A stretch of DNA of 5,569 nt from an uncultured Saprospiraceae bacterium (GCA_937127195.1 CAKZLT010000116.1:1-5569); one strand, 5' to 3'; numbered from the stretch's first letter, positions 1 to 5,152 are shown. Notes: generated by a model not told the origin, from the letters alone. Program-made: numbers and translations.

Positions 1-494
1 TCATCCACCACTTCTTTTGAGTAAGCAAACGGGGCTAATGCTAATAAATTGTTTGGTTTACTCAGATCTAGCATTTTTTCTAAATAATGCTTTCCTCCTT
101 TTATGCTATCATTCCCTACGTCACTTAATACTTCATCTGCTATCTTATGAAAATATTTGGAATTTTGGGCTTCTTTATAATATTCCATTAATAGAAATTT
201 TCTACTTATAGGATTTCGTCTAGTTTGTAGAATAATGAAATAATCCTCTAATGCTTGAGTCACATCGGAAATCAGGTAGTTTATTTTTCGGCTATTATAT
301 TTATTGTCATGCCCATATATTTTTTTATATAACTTTTCTTTGAATTCTTTGGGAGCTTTGAAGTTAGGGTATAATTTTCTTACCTCTTGATATAAGAGAT
401 AAGCTTTTTCATCTTTGATGATAGCTTTTATATATTTTCCAAAGCTTTTTAATTCTGATTTATTTAAAGTTTCGAGTAAGTCAAAAAGTTTCAT
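1..494 (-). CDS. Unrecognised protein, N-terminal part (runs off left edge)
   Basis: Reading the minus strand from the ATG at 494-492 gives 164 uninterrupted codons to the window edge, so the C-terminal part is missing. The start is well fixed: the next in-frame codon upstream that matters is a stop at 518-516, with no other start between. The protein begins MKLFDLLETLNKSELKSF and is rich in Lys, Leu, Tyr and Glu, with no signal peptide or membrane segment. It looks wholly alpha-helical and cytoplasmic. The opening, a short helix followed by 'NKSELKSFGKYIK', resembles the start of uncharacterised Bacteroidota proteins of several hundred residues, but I cannot name a family and assign no function. 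There is no strong ribosome-binding site before the ATG, which is normal for this phylum. It is transcribed away from the channel gene, so it is a separate unit. An open frame of this length in AT-rich DNA is unlikely by chance. Confidence 0.8.
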   Translation of the reverse strand, partial: MKLFDLLETLNKSELKSFGKYIKAIIKDEKAYLLYQEVRKLYPNFKAPKEFKEKLYKKIYGHDNKYNSRKINYLISDVTQALEDYFIILQTRRNPISRKFLLMEYYKEAQNSKYFHKIADEVLSDVGNDSIKGGKHYLEKMLDLSKPNNLLALAPFAYSKEVVD

Positions 495-718
495 GTAACT
501 TGGTCTAAATGGAATTTATGATATAAAAAAGCGATAAATTAGAGTCTTTTTGTGTTGATAGTTAGGTTGTTATGGGTGTTTTGTTTGTTTTTATTTATGA
601 TAATAAAATATTAATGTGGCTGCTGGTCTCTCTTAAAAAGAACATATTTGTATTGATAAATTAAACATAGCGAATACTTATACACTATATCCTAAAAAAC
701 ATAATCGTATTTTATAAT

Positions 719-741
719 AGATGCCTTAAAATAAGACATCT
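719..741. repeat. Imperfect hairpin in intergenic region
   Basis: AGATGCCTTA (719-728) pairs with TAAGACATCT (732-741) over ten positions with one C/A mismatch and a three-base AAA loop. No T-run follows directly on either strand, so it is not a typical intrinsic terminator. It lies just ahead of the small frame at 755 and could be an operator, a leader hairpin or chance. Confidence 0.4.
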
Positions 742-754
742 AAAGGTAAGTTTT

Positions 755-850
755 ATGTTTTTTATAAAGAAATTTTTTGTAAAAAAATGCTTCTTTTCCT
801 TATTGAATATGTATTTGATGAGTGTTTTTGAATGCCTAAGAGCTGTTTGA
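755..850 (+). CDS. Possible 31-residue hydrophobic small protein (doubtful)
   Basis: ATG at 755 to TGA at 848-850 encodes 31 residues beginning MFFIKKFFVKKCFFSLL, a lysine-bearing start followed by a hydrophobic stretch that could form one short membrane segment. An AAAGG-like sequence lies about ten bases before the ATG, at roughly the right distance for a ribosome-binding site. Against it: the DNA is very T-rich, so Phe- and Leu-rich short frames arise easily by chance, and I recognise no relative. It could be a small membrane protein, a leader peptide for the downstream channel gene, or nothing. Confidence 0.15.
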   Translation: MFFIKKFFVKKCFFSLLNMYLMSVFECLRAV

Positions 851-914
851 TTGTTTATTTTATCAATTTTTTGCAATGATACTTTTTATGTAAATGGGAA
901 AAAAATTTGATAAA

Positions 915-983
915 ATGAAGAATCAATTGACTAATTTTAATATTATTGGAGCAGAAGATATGTCAGCCGTTGGTATTTTGTAA
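915..983 (+). CDS. Possible 22-residue upstream frame, in phase with the channel gene (doubtful)
   Basis: ATG at 915 to TAA at 981-983 encodes MKNQLTNFNIIGAEDMSAVG followed by IL. It is in the same phase as the channel gene, and after the TAA the frame stays open through 984-1070 into the channel start codon. It could be a short leader peptide, the leftover 5' end of a longer gene cut by a nonsense mutation, or chance. A 7-bp inverted repeat follows directly (977-983 / 994-1000). I do not recognise the peptide. Confidence 0.15.
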   Translation: MKNQLTNFNIIGAEDMSAVGIL

Positions 984-1040
984 TTTTTTTATTTTACAAA
1001 TAATCCTCAAAATAAAAGTTTACTTTTAATTGGTTTAAGT

Positions 1041-1048
1041 TATATTTG
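1041..1048 (+). promoter_or_regulatory. Candidate -7 box for the channel gene
   Basis: TATATTTG matches the Bacteroidota -7 consensus TAnnTTTG exactly and would place transcription start about 15 bases before the GTG start codon. No TTG element is seen at the expected -33 distance. Such octamers are common in AT-rich DNA, so this is only a candidate. Confidence 0.25.
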
Positions 1049-1070
1049 TGAAAATAGAAACGAAGAACCT

Positions 1071-1946
1071 GTGAAGCCAGAAACAAATACAACAAAAATA
1101 AAAAGACGAACACTTTTAGGAGATTTTATTATTAATGAAAAAGTAATACTAACGGTCATTATAATGAATGCCGTAGTTATTTTTTTGATGGCTTTTCCTT
1201 CTCTAGAAGAGCATTTTACCTTAATTAATCTTGATAATATATTTGTATTATACTTCTTGATTGAAGCAATAGTTAAAATCCGAAGACTTGGTTTTAAAGA
1301 CTATTGGAGTATTAATTGGAATCGATTTGATTTTCTGATAGTTGTCTGTACACTTCCATTGCTTTTAGCACGTTTTATACCTATTGCAGATAGTATTCAT
1401 ATTATTACACTTTTTAGGCTATTCCGTCTAATGAGGTTAATCCGATTTTTTCAATTCGTTCCCAACCTGCAACATATATTAGTCGGTTTAGCGAGAGCAT
1501 TCAAAGCGTCTATCTTTGTATTTGTGATGCTGTTGTTTATGAATTTTGTCTTTGCGGTTTTGACGACTTACCTTTTCAGAAACAGCTTGCCTATGTATTT
1601 TGGCGACCCGATTTTGTCTTCTTTTACTATCTTTCAGATGTTTACACTAGAAGGCTGGAACGAAATACCTCAGGCGATTAGCGCGCAAACAGACTTATCT
1701 AATTTTCAAATCAACTTAGCTAAATTCTATTTTGCCATGGTTGTATTGTTGGGTGGTGTATTTGGAATGTCTATTGCAAATGCCATTTTTGTAGATGAAA
1801 TGACAATGGATAATAATAGTAATTTAGAAAAAAAGATAGACTCTCTAGAAAGCCAAATTGGGCGTTTGGAAGGATTATTAATAGCCATGAATACAAAGAC
1901 TAATGAAGAAATAATTAAAACTAGTTCGGAAAAAGAAGTGGAATAA
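1071..1946 (+). CDS. Voltage-gated cation channel, bacterial NaV-type (ion transport domain)
   Basis: This 291-residue inner-membrane protein has the full layout of a single-domain voltage-gated channel that assembles as a tetramer. S1 is about residues 21-43. S2 is 55-72, with E65 and K69 of the charge-transfer motif. S3 is 83-102 and opens with the family's WNRFD. S4 is 108-128, with arginines every third residue (R116, R119, R122, R125). S5 is 146-169, the pore helix 183-192, and S6 about 217-243. The selectivity filter is TLEGWNEIP (192-200); E194 is the expected ion-binding glutamate. After S6, residues 252-270 form a clean heptad pattern (L252, I256, L259, I263, L266, L270), matching the C-terminal coiled-coil bundle of bacterial NaV channels. 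Length agrees with NaChBac-like proteins (about 270-290). The start is GTG at 1071: the frame upstream has no ATG, GTG or TTG before a TAA at 981-983, and the first internal ATG (1164) would cut off part of S1. Ion preference, Na+ or Ca2+, cannot be decided by eye. Confidence 0.93.
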   Translation: MKPETNTTKIKRRTLLGDFIINEKVILTVIIMNAVVIFLMAFPSLEEHFTLINLDNIFVLYFLIEAIVKIRRLGFKDYWSINWNRFDFLIVVCTLPLLLARFIPIADSIHIITLFRLFRLMRLIRFFQFVPNLQHILVGLARAFKASIFVFVMLLFMNFVFAVLTTYLFRNSLPMYFGDPILSSFTIFQMFTLEGWNEIPQAISAQTDLSNFQINLAKFYFAMVVLLGGVFGMSIANAIFVDEMTMDNNSNLEKKIDSLESQIGRLEGLLIAMNTKTNEEIIKTSSEKEVE

Positions 1947-2033
1947 ATAAGGCTTTTTTTGGAGAATAGAAGAGGGTTATTTAACTTCAAAGGATACTTA
2001 ATCAGTCGCTTACAGACGTAAAAGAAAAATAAA

Positions 2034-2552
2034 ATGTCAGATTTTAAATTCGGTGCAAAGTTACGCTTATTCGGCGATAACCATGTAGAAATAAAACCTA
2101 ATGCAGAATTTCCTTTTTTAATTGAATATAGAGATGAAGAAGGATTTGCAATTACAAGAGAGTTGGTTGCAGACAAACTTAATATAAAAGACCCAGCGAT
2201 TAGGAATATTATTCCAGAGCAAACACGCATAACAGACGTAGTTATAAATCGTAAGACTAAAGAATTCGAATTAGGGATAGTTGTAGAACCAGGAGATGAT
2301 TTTGCATTGAATAAATACAAAGACATACTTTTTATAGAGGAAGTTGCTATGTTTTATAAATATGATCCGATAAAAGGACATCAGTTAGCTGTTGAGGTTG
2401 ATGGTCATGCTGATAAAGCAAAAATCCAACAAAAAGTAGTTGAAGTTGCAGTTGACGTTTTGACAGAGAGCAAAGAAGAAGCCGAACAAGCTGCTTTGAA
2501 GGCAAGCGAAGAATCAATGGACGGATTAGATGATGAAATGGGAGAGGAGTAG
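2034..2552 (+). CDS. Acidic cytoplasmic protein of unknown function
   Basis: The frame encodes 172 residues starting MSDFKFGAKLRLFGDNHVEI, without signal peptide or membrane segment. Residues 1-120 look like a mixed, mainly beta domain with alternating hydrophobic positions. Residues 125-162 read as one long Lys/Glu/Ala-rich helix, and 162-172 form an acidic tail (DGLDDEMGEE). I do not recognise the family and assign no function. The A-rich leader before the ATG (2017-2033) is typical of Bacteroidota starts. It follows the channel gene on the same strand after 87 bp with no terminator-like hairpin between, so co-transcription is plausible, and the pair ends at the strong hairpin at 2611-2651. 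A partnership with the channel is only suggested by position. The minus-strand frame covering 1727-2326 is a shadow. The codon pattern and the credible soluble protein favour this strand. Confidence 0.85.
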   Translation: MSDFKFGAKLRLFGDNHVEIKPNAEFPFLIEYRDEEGFAITRELVADKLNIKDPAIRNIIPEQTRITDVVINRKTKEFELGIVVEPGDDFALNKYKDILFIEEVAMFYKYDPIKGHQLAVEVDGHADKAKIQQKVVEVAVDVLTESKEEAEQAALKASEESMDGLDDEMGEE

Positions 2553-2610
2553 ATTTTAATTACAGAAATAACTACTACGATAACGTATTTTTCCTAAAAG
2601 AAAAAATTAT

Positions 2611-2651
2611 AAAAAAGCATCAAACGAAATTAATTCGTTTGATGCTTTTTT
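2611..2651. terminator. Bidirectional intrinsic terminator between convergent genes
   Basis: Two perfectly complementary 18-base arms (2611-2628 and 2634-2651) flank a five-base loop. The left arm begins with six A and the right arm ends with six T, around a core GCATCAAACGAA, so each strand yields a stem followed by a U-run. It sits 58 bp after the stop of the plus-strand gene ending at 2552 and 30 bp after the stop of minus-strand etfA, as expected for a terminator shared by convergent units. Confidence 0.92.
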
Positions 2652-2681
2652 ACGAAAAATGGAAACATTCAACATTCAAAA

Positions 2682-3638
2682 CTAGTTTCCTTTATATTTT
2701 TTCAATGCTTCGTTTAATCTAGGAACGACATCAAACAAATCACCAACAACACCATAGTCAGCAGCTTTAAAGAAAGGAGCTTCAGGATCTTTATTAATAA
2801 CAACAATTACTTTACTGCTGTTTACACCAGCTAAGTGTTGAATTGCGCCAGAAATACCTGCTGCGATGTATAAATTAGGTCGAATTGCCACACCTGTCTG
2901 TCCAACGTGTTCGTGATGAGGTCTCCAGCCAATATCAGCTACAGGACGAGAACAAGCTGTTGTTGCACCCAAAATGTCAGCCAATTCTTCTATGATTCCC
3001 CAATTTTCAGGGCCTTTCATACCACGACCAGCCGAAACAACTAACTCCGCTTCTGGCAACGGAACAACACCTTTTGCTCTATCAACCTTAATTATTTTGA
3101 TGCGGCTTTTAGGAATTTCAACAGCTATATTTTCAACAGCAACATCACTTCCTGTAACTTCAGGAGGAATAGAGTTACCCATTAAAGAAAGTACTGCTTT
3201 AGGAGTTTTTACTTCAAAAGTAGCCGTTGCTTTGCTTGAAAATACTACTTTTTTGACTCTCAATTTTCCACCTTCTAATACTGGCAAGCTATTGACACCT
3301 GATACAGAACCCGCTTTCAAACGAACAGAAAGGCGACCTAAAATTGATTTTCCATTTGCAGAATGATTAACAACTACTGTCGTTGCACCTGCTTTATCAG
3401 CTACCTGAGAAATGATTTTTGTATAAACTTGGCTATCAAAACCACCATCATACGCTACATTCAAGACCTTTTTTGCACCATATTGACCTAGAATTTCTGC
3501 ATTCGCTACCGTTCCGATAGTTAATGCAACAACATCTGTACCAGTCAAATTAGCTACCTTTTGACCATAAGTAACTGCCTCAAAAGCAGCTTTTTTTAAT
3601 TCGCCACTTGGGCTATCTACATATACTAAAACTGACAT
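2682..3638 (-). CDS. etfA: Electron transfer flavoprotein subunit alpha
   Basis: EtfA binds FAD and, with EtfB, forms the cytoplasmic ETF heterodimer that takes electrons from acyl-CoA and related dehydrogenases and delivers them to ETF:quinone oxidoreductase. The 318-residue length is usual for the family. Residues 1 to about 185 form the N-terminal Rossmann-like ETF domain (MSVLVYVDSPSGELKK at the start). The C-terminal FAD domain, about 197-318, carries VSAGRGMKGPENW (201-213), SRPVADIGW (230-238), VGQTGVAIRPNLYIAAGISG (245-264) continuing into AIQHLAG, and the terminal signature NKDPEAPFFKAADYGVVGDL (282-301). These are the classical flavin-contact motifs, all intact. The ATG at 3638 gives the normal family N terminus and has an A-rich leader. 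The gene lies downstream of etfB on the same strand after an unusually long 428-bp gap, so it may have its own promoter. No lesion is seen. Coupling to fatty-acid or amino-acid oxidation is known for the family and not shown here. Confidence 0.97.
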   Translation of the reverse strand: MSVLVYVDSPSGELKKAAFEAVTYGQKVANLTGTDVVALTIGTVANAEILGQYGAKKVLNVAYDGGFDSQVYTKIISQVADKAGATTVVVNHSANGKSILGRLSVRLKAGSVSGVNSLPVLEGGKLRVKKVVFSSKATATFEVKTPKAVLSLMGNSIPPEVTGSDVAVENIAVEIPKSRIKIIKVDRAKGVVPLPEAELVVSAGRGMKGPENWGIIEELADILGATTACSRPVADIGWRPHHEHVGQTGVAIRPNLYIAAGISGAIQHLAGVNSSKVIVVINKDPEAPFFKAADYGVVGDLFDVVPRLNEALKKYKGN

Positions 3639-3931
3639 ATTTTTCTTTTTAAGTTACTATTCAGTAATATTTAAAAGACCTTATATTGAAGAAGAGCTAC
3701 AAATAAAAGCCTCTCTTTTCTAAATAGTTACCTTTTAATTTGTAATTAGTAAATCGTTATTAGTTACTTTATTGTCTGTTATTATAACTAAATTCTTAAT
3801 GTTTTTGCACAAATGAAATATTATAATAATCTGATTAGTAACTGCTTAACGAATGTCTAATAACTACAATTTAATTCACAATTGATAATTAATTTATAAC
3901 GAAAAATGAAAAGTATAATTAAGGAGTATGA

Positions 3932-3939
3932 CAAAAATA
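3932..3939 (-). promoter_or_regulatory. Candidate -7 box for etfA within copy A
   Basis: On the minus strand this reads TATTTTTG, an exact TAnnTTTG match pointing to etfA. A TTG lies 15 bases further upstream (3957-3955), closer than the usual spacing of about 19. It would give a leader of nearly 290 bases. The identical octamer occurs at the matching place in copy B, which raises its credibility a little. Confidence 0.3.
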
Positions 3940-3980
3940 ATGATACCGAAGGTTCAATAATTCTATCATTGTACTTACAT

Positions 3981-3994
3981 ATTAATCGATTAAT
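3981..3994. repeat. Perfect 14-bp palindrome
   Basis: ATTAATCGATTAAT equals its own reverse complement. It lies in the spacer between etfB and etfA, inside copy A of the duplicated motif set. The two-fold symmetry and central CG suit a binding site for a dimeric regulator, but no regulator gene is in the window and AT-rich DNA produces such sites by chance. Confidence 0.4.
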
Positions 3995-4066
3995 GATTAA
4001 CTGAACTACTAAAAACAGTAATTGCTAAAAGCATCAATTATCCTTTAACTCATTTTTAAATTAAAA

Positions 4067-4804
4067 TTAAATAACCTTTGCTTCTTCGTGAAGCAAACGC
4101 ACCAATTCTTCCATGTTTTCAGGGTCAATCAATTTGACATCACCTTTTTCTGCGGGCAATTCGTACTTAACTACGCTTACAGGGTCAGTCATAGGCTTGG
4201 CATCACGGGCAATTAATGGCTTTTTCTTTGCCATCATTATTCCTCTCATATTCGGGATGCGTTGCTCTGCCATTCCTTTTGCTGCACTCAAAACGAAAGG
4301 TGTTTGAACTTGTAAAACTTCTTTTCCTCCTTCGATTTCTCTAGTGATAGTAGCTACATTCCCTTCTACCTGAATGTCAGTTGCATAAGAAATATAAGGC
4401 AAATCCAATAGTTCCGCTAAAATAGCACCTACCTCAGAACCATTATATTCAATCGTTTCTTTCCCCGTAAAAACGATGTCCATTCCTTTAGCATATTGCG
4501 CAATTTGCGCCGCAACATTGTATGCACTTCCTGGGTCTGTATTGATACGCAATGCTTGATCAGCACCAATTGCTAAACCTTTTCTGATGACAGAATCGTT
4601 AGAATCTGGCCCAACATTGACTAGAGTCACTTTGCTTCCTTGAATTTGTTCCTTCAATTCTACTGCACGCACCAAAGCATACCATTCGTCATAAGGGTTC
4701 ATGATGTACTGAACGCCAGAAGTATTAAACTTCGTGTCTCCATCCATGAAACTAACTTTGGTAGTCGTTTCTGGTGTTTTACTGACGCAAACTAATAATT
4801 TCAT
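4067..4804 (-). CDS. etfB: Electron transfer flavoprotein subunit beta
   Basis: EtfB is the AMP-binding partner of EtfA in the cytoplasmic ETF heterodimer. It provides the surface that docks onto acyl-CoA dehydrogenases. I chose the ATG at 4804, giving 245 residues beginning MKLLVCVSKTPETTTKVSF, the standard family start. An in-frame ATG at 4849 would add 15 residues (MAQISQQRTEKLLEI) that are not typical and overlap a leader hairpin. Seen in order: NPYDEWYALVRAVELKE (36-52), VGPDSNDSVIRKGLAIGADQ (65-84), and the nucleotide-loop region TGKETIEYNGSEVGAILAEL (113-132). The ETF-beta signature follows at 153-173, reading ITREIEGGKEVLQ then VQTPFVLS and fitting the PROSITE-type pattern throughout. 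The tail ends with LIDPENMEELVRLLHEE (225-241), a C-terminal helix. The gene is upstream of etfA on the same strand, which suits equimolar expression, but the intervening gap is long. A divergent TPR gene starts 348 bp away. Confidence 0.97.
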   Translation of the reverse strand: MKLLVCVSKTPETTTKVSFMDGDTKFNTSGVQYIMNPYDEWYALVRAVELKEQIQGSKVTLVNVGPDSNDSVIRKGLAIGADQALRINTDPGSAYNVAAQIAQYAKGMDIVFTGKETIEYNGSEVGAILAELLDLPYISYATDIQVEGNVATITREIEGGKEVLQVQTPFVLSAAKGMAEQRIPNMRGIMMAKKKPLIARDAKPMTDPVSVVKYELPAEKGDVKLIDPENMEELVRLLHEEAKVI

Positions 4805-4823
4805 AATTTCCAATAATTTTTCC

Positions 4824-4853
4824 GTTCTTTGTTGGCTTATTTGAGCCAAGAAC
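4824..4853 (-). promoter_or_regulatory. Hairpin in the etfB leader
   Basis: In the etfB mRNA, GTTCTTGGCT (4853-4844) pairs with AGCC (4837-4834) and AAGAAC (4829-4824), leaving a six-base loop and a four-base AACA bulge on the 3' side. It ends about 19 bases before the chosen ATG, just upstream of a GGAAATT stretch that could contact the ribosome. It lacks a U-run, so it is not a terminator; a role in translation or mRNA stability is conjecture. Confidence 0.45.
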
Positions 4854-4965
4854 TTGTTTTTTTTAGAAATGAAGTTTGTTTAAAATTTCACTTCTTTTGT
4901 TTTAACTTTTTTTCTTAAAAAAATGGTTGATATAGTGTCAAATTGCTGTTTTTTAAGTAAAATGA

Positions 4966-4973
4966 CAAAAATA
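4966..4973 (-). promoter_or_regulatory. Candidate -7 box for etfB within copy B
   Basis: The minus strand reads TATTTTTG, an exact TAnnTTTG match facing etfB and identical to the candidate upstream of etfA. It would give a leader of about 155 bases that includes the hairpin at 4824-4853. No TTG is found at the usual -33 spacing, so confidence is low. Confidence 0.3.
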
Positions 4974-5086
4974 ATGACACCTTAAAATGATGTAACACCT
5001 TGATTATTAAAGGCTGTTTTGTCATTTTCTTATTTGTCTGATGACAAAAACAAGTTCAAAAAACTCTGTCATTGTACTTAATAATC

Positions 5087-5116
5087 AGTCAAATTAATAT
5101 GTTAATTAGTTTGACT
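5087..5116. repeat. AT-rich hairpin upstream of the TPR gene
   Basis: AGTCAAATTAA (5087-5097) and TTAGTTTGACT (5106-5116) pair over 11 positions, one of them a T/G wobble, with an eight-base loop TATGTTAA. It lies 37-66 bases before the TPR start codon. It may be an operator for the divergent promoters or a leader hairpin; no T-run follows. Confidence 0.4.
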
Positions 5117-5152
5117 AACTACTAAGGTAACTACAAAAATAAAAAATTAAGA

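Larger units (their letters stand above)
495..1070. other. AT-rich intergenic region between divergent genes
   Basis: This 576-bp stretch separates the divergently read left-edge gene and the channel gene. I see no RNA gene, no transposase remnant and no long reading frame. It contains an imperfect hairpin at 719-741, a 31-codon frame at 755-850 and a 22-codon frame at 915-983, all described separately. It also has a 7-bp inverted repeat (TTTGTAA 977-983 / TTACAAA 994-1000) around a T-run just after the 22-codon frame. It must hold promoters for both flanking genes, but no clear Bacteroidota promoter (TAnnTTTG plus an upstream TTG) is visible for the left gene. Confidence 0.7.
3928..4012. repeat. 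Copy A of a duplicated intergenic motif set (upstream of etfA)
   Basis: In order, this copy holds ATGACAAAAATAATGATACC (3928-3947), GTTCAA (3952-3957), TCATTGTACTTA (3966-3977) and AACTACTAA (4004-4012). The same blocks occur in the same order and orientation at 4962-5125. The first block differs there at one of 20 bases, and the third and fourth are identical. Inside it, AATGATA (3939-3945) and TATCATT (3964-3970) are a perfect inverted repeat. A minus-strand -7 match lies at 3939-3932. It may be a promoter/operator module for etfA or a decayed small repeat element. Confidence 0.55.
3639..4066. other. Non-coding spacer between etfB and etfA
   Basis: This 428-bp, very AT-rich spacer separates the two ETF subunit genes and holds no convincing gene. 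It contains one copy of a motif set also found upstream of etfB (3928-4012), a perfect 14-bp palindrome (3981-3994) and a small hairpin TTACT/AGTAA (3654-3667) about 16 bases before the etfA start codon. It also has a weak inverted repeat TAATTG/CAATTA (4019-4024 / 4035-4040). AGTAA/TTACT words recur across it. No GC-rich terminator is visible after etfB, so read-through into etfA remains possible. Confidence 0.7.
4953..5125. repeat. Copy B of the duplicated motif set, framed by an inverted repeat (upstream of etfB)
   Basis: This copy has ATGACAAAAATAATGACACC (4962-4981), then about 70 extra bases compared with copy A, then GTTCAA (5054-5059), TCATTGTACTTA (5069-5080) and AACTACTAA (5117-5125). 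It is more elaborate. TTAAGTAAAATGACA (4953-4967) and TGTCATTGTACTTAA (5067-5081) are inverted repeats matching at 14 of 15 bases. AAAATGACAAAA (4959-4970) also has a perfect inverse partner TTTTGTCATTTT (5017-5028). A further ATGACAAAAA lies at 5041-5050. Several TGACA half-sites therefore alternate in orientation, as in a multi-site operator or a small non-autonomous element. Confidence 0.55.
4805..5152. other. Divergent intergenic region between etfB and the TPR gene
   Basis: These 348 bp separate the start codons of two divergent genes and must carry both promoters. They hold a leader hairpin for etfB (4824-4853), copy B of the duplicated motif set (4962-5125), a long-span inverted repeat (4953-5081) and a compact hairpin (5087-5116). 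No RNA gene or extra coding frame is evident. A clear promoter towards the TPR gene is not seen; only one-mismatch versions of TAnnTTTG are present. Confidence 0.7.

Noticed and set aside
17..211. 64-codon plus-strand frame opposite the left-edge gene
   Set aside because: It begins at a TTG, has no recognisable features and lies opposite a longer, well-started minus-strand frame.
713..718. TATAAT, a sigma-70-like -10 box
   Set aside because: Housekeeping promoters in Bacteroidota use TAnnTTTG, no -35 partner is seen, and the hexamer is frequent in such AT-rich DNA.
1164..1166. ATG 1164 as the channel start
   Set aside because: It would remove the first part of transmembrane segment S1, which the GTG at 1071 keeps intact.
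1727..2326. 199-codon minus-strand open frame overlapping the channel end and the unknown acidic gene
   Set aside because: It overlaps two better-supported plus-strand genes, its protein is Ser/Asn/Leu-rich as expected of an antisense shadow, and it matches no family I know.
2974..3366. 130-codon plus-strand open frame inside etfA
   Set aside because: It is antisense to conserved EtfA sequence and its Thr/Pro/Ser-rich product looks like a shadow.
3928..3960. Ten-codon frame after AAGGAG in copy A (MTKIMIPKVQ)
   Set aside because: The AAGGAG lies only one base from the ATG, and the matching frame in copy B stops after seven codons with another sequence, so protein is not what is conserved.
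4113..4307. 64-codon plus-strand frame inside etfB
   Set aside because: It is antisense to the conserved ETF-beta signature region and has no independent support.
4805..4849. Longer etfB start at ATG 4849
   Set aside because: It adds 15 residues unlike the usual EtfB N terminus, which begins directly with MK-(I/L)-LVC as at 4804, and it falls in a leader hairpin.
3639..5152. A CRISPR array suggested by repeated TGACA and AGTAA words
   Set aside because: The repeats are short, unevenly spaced and partly inverted, with no regular repeat-spacer units.
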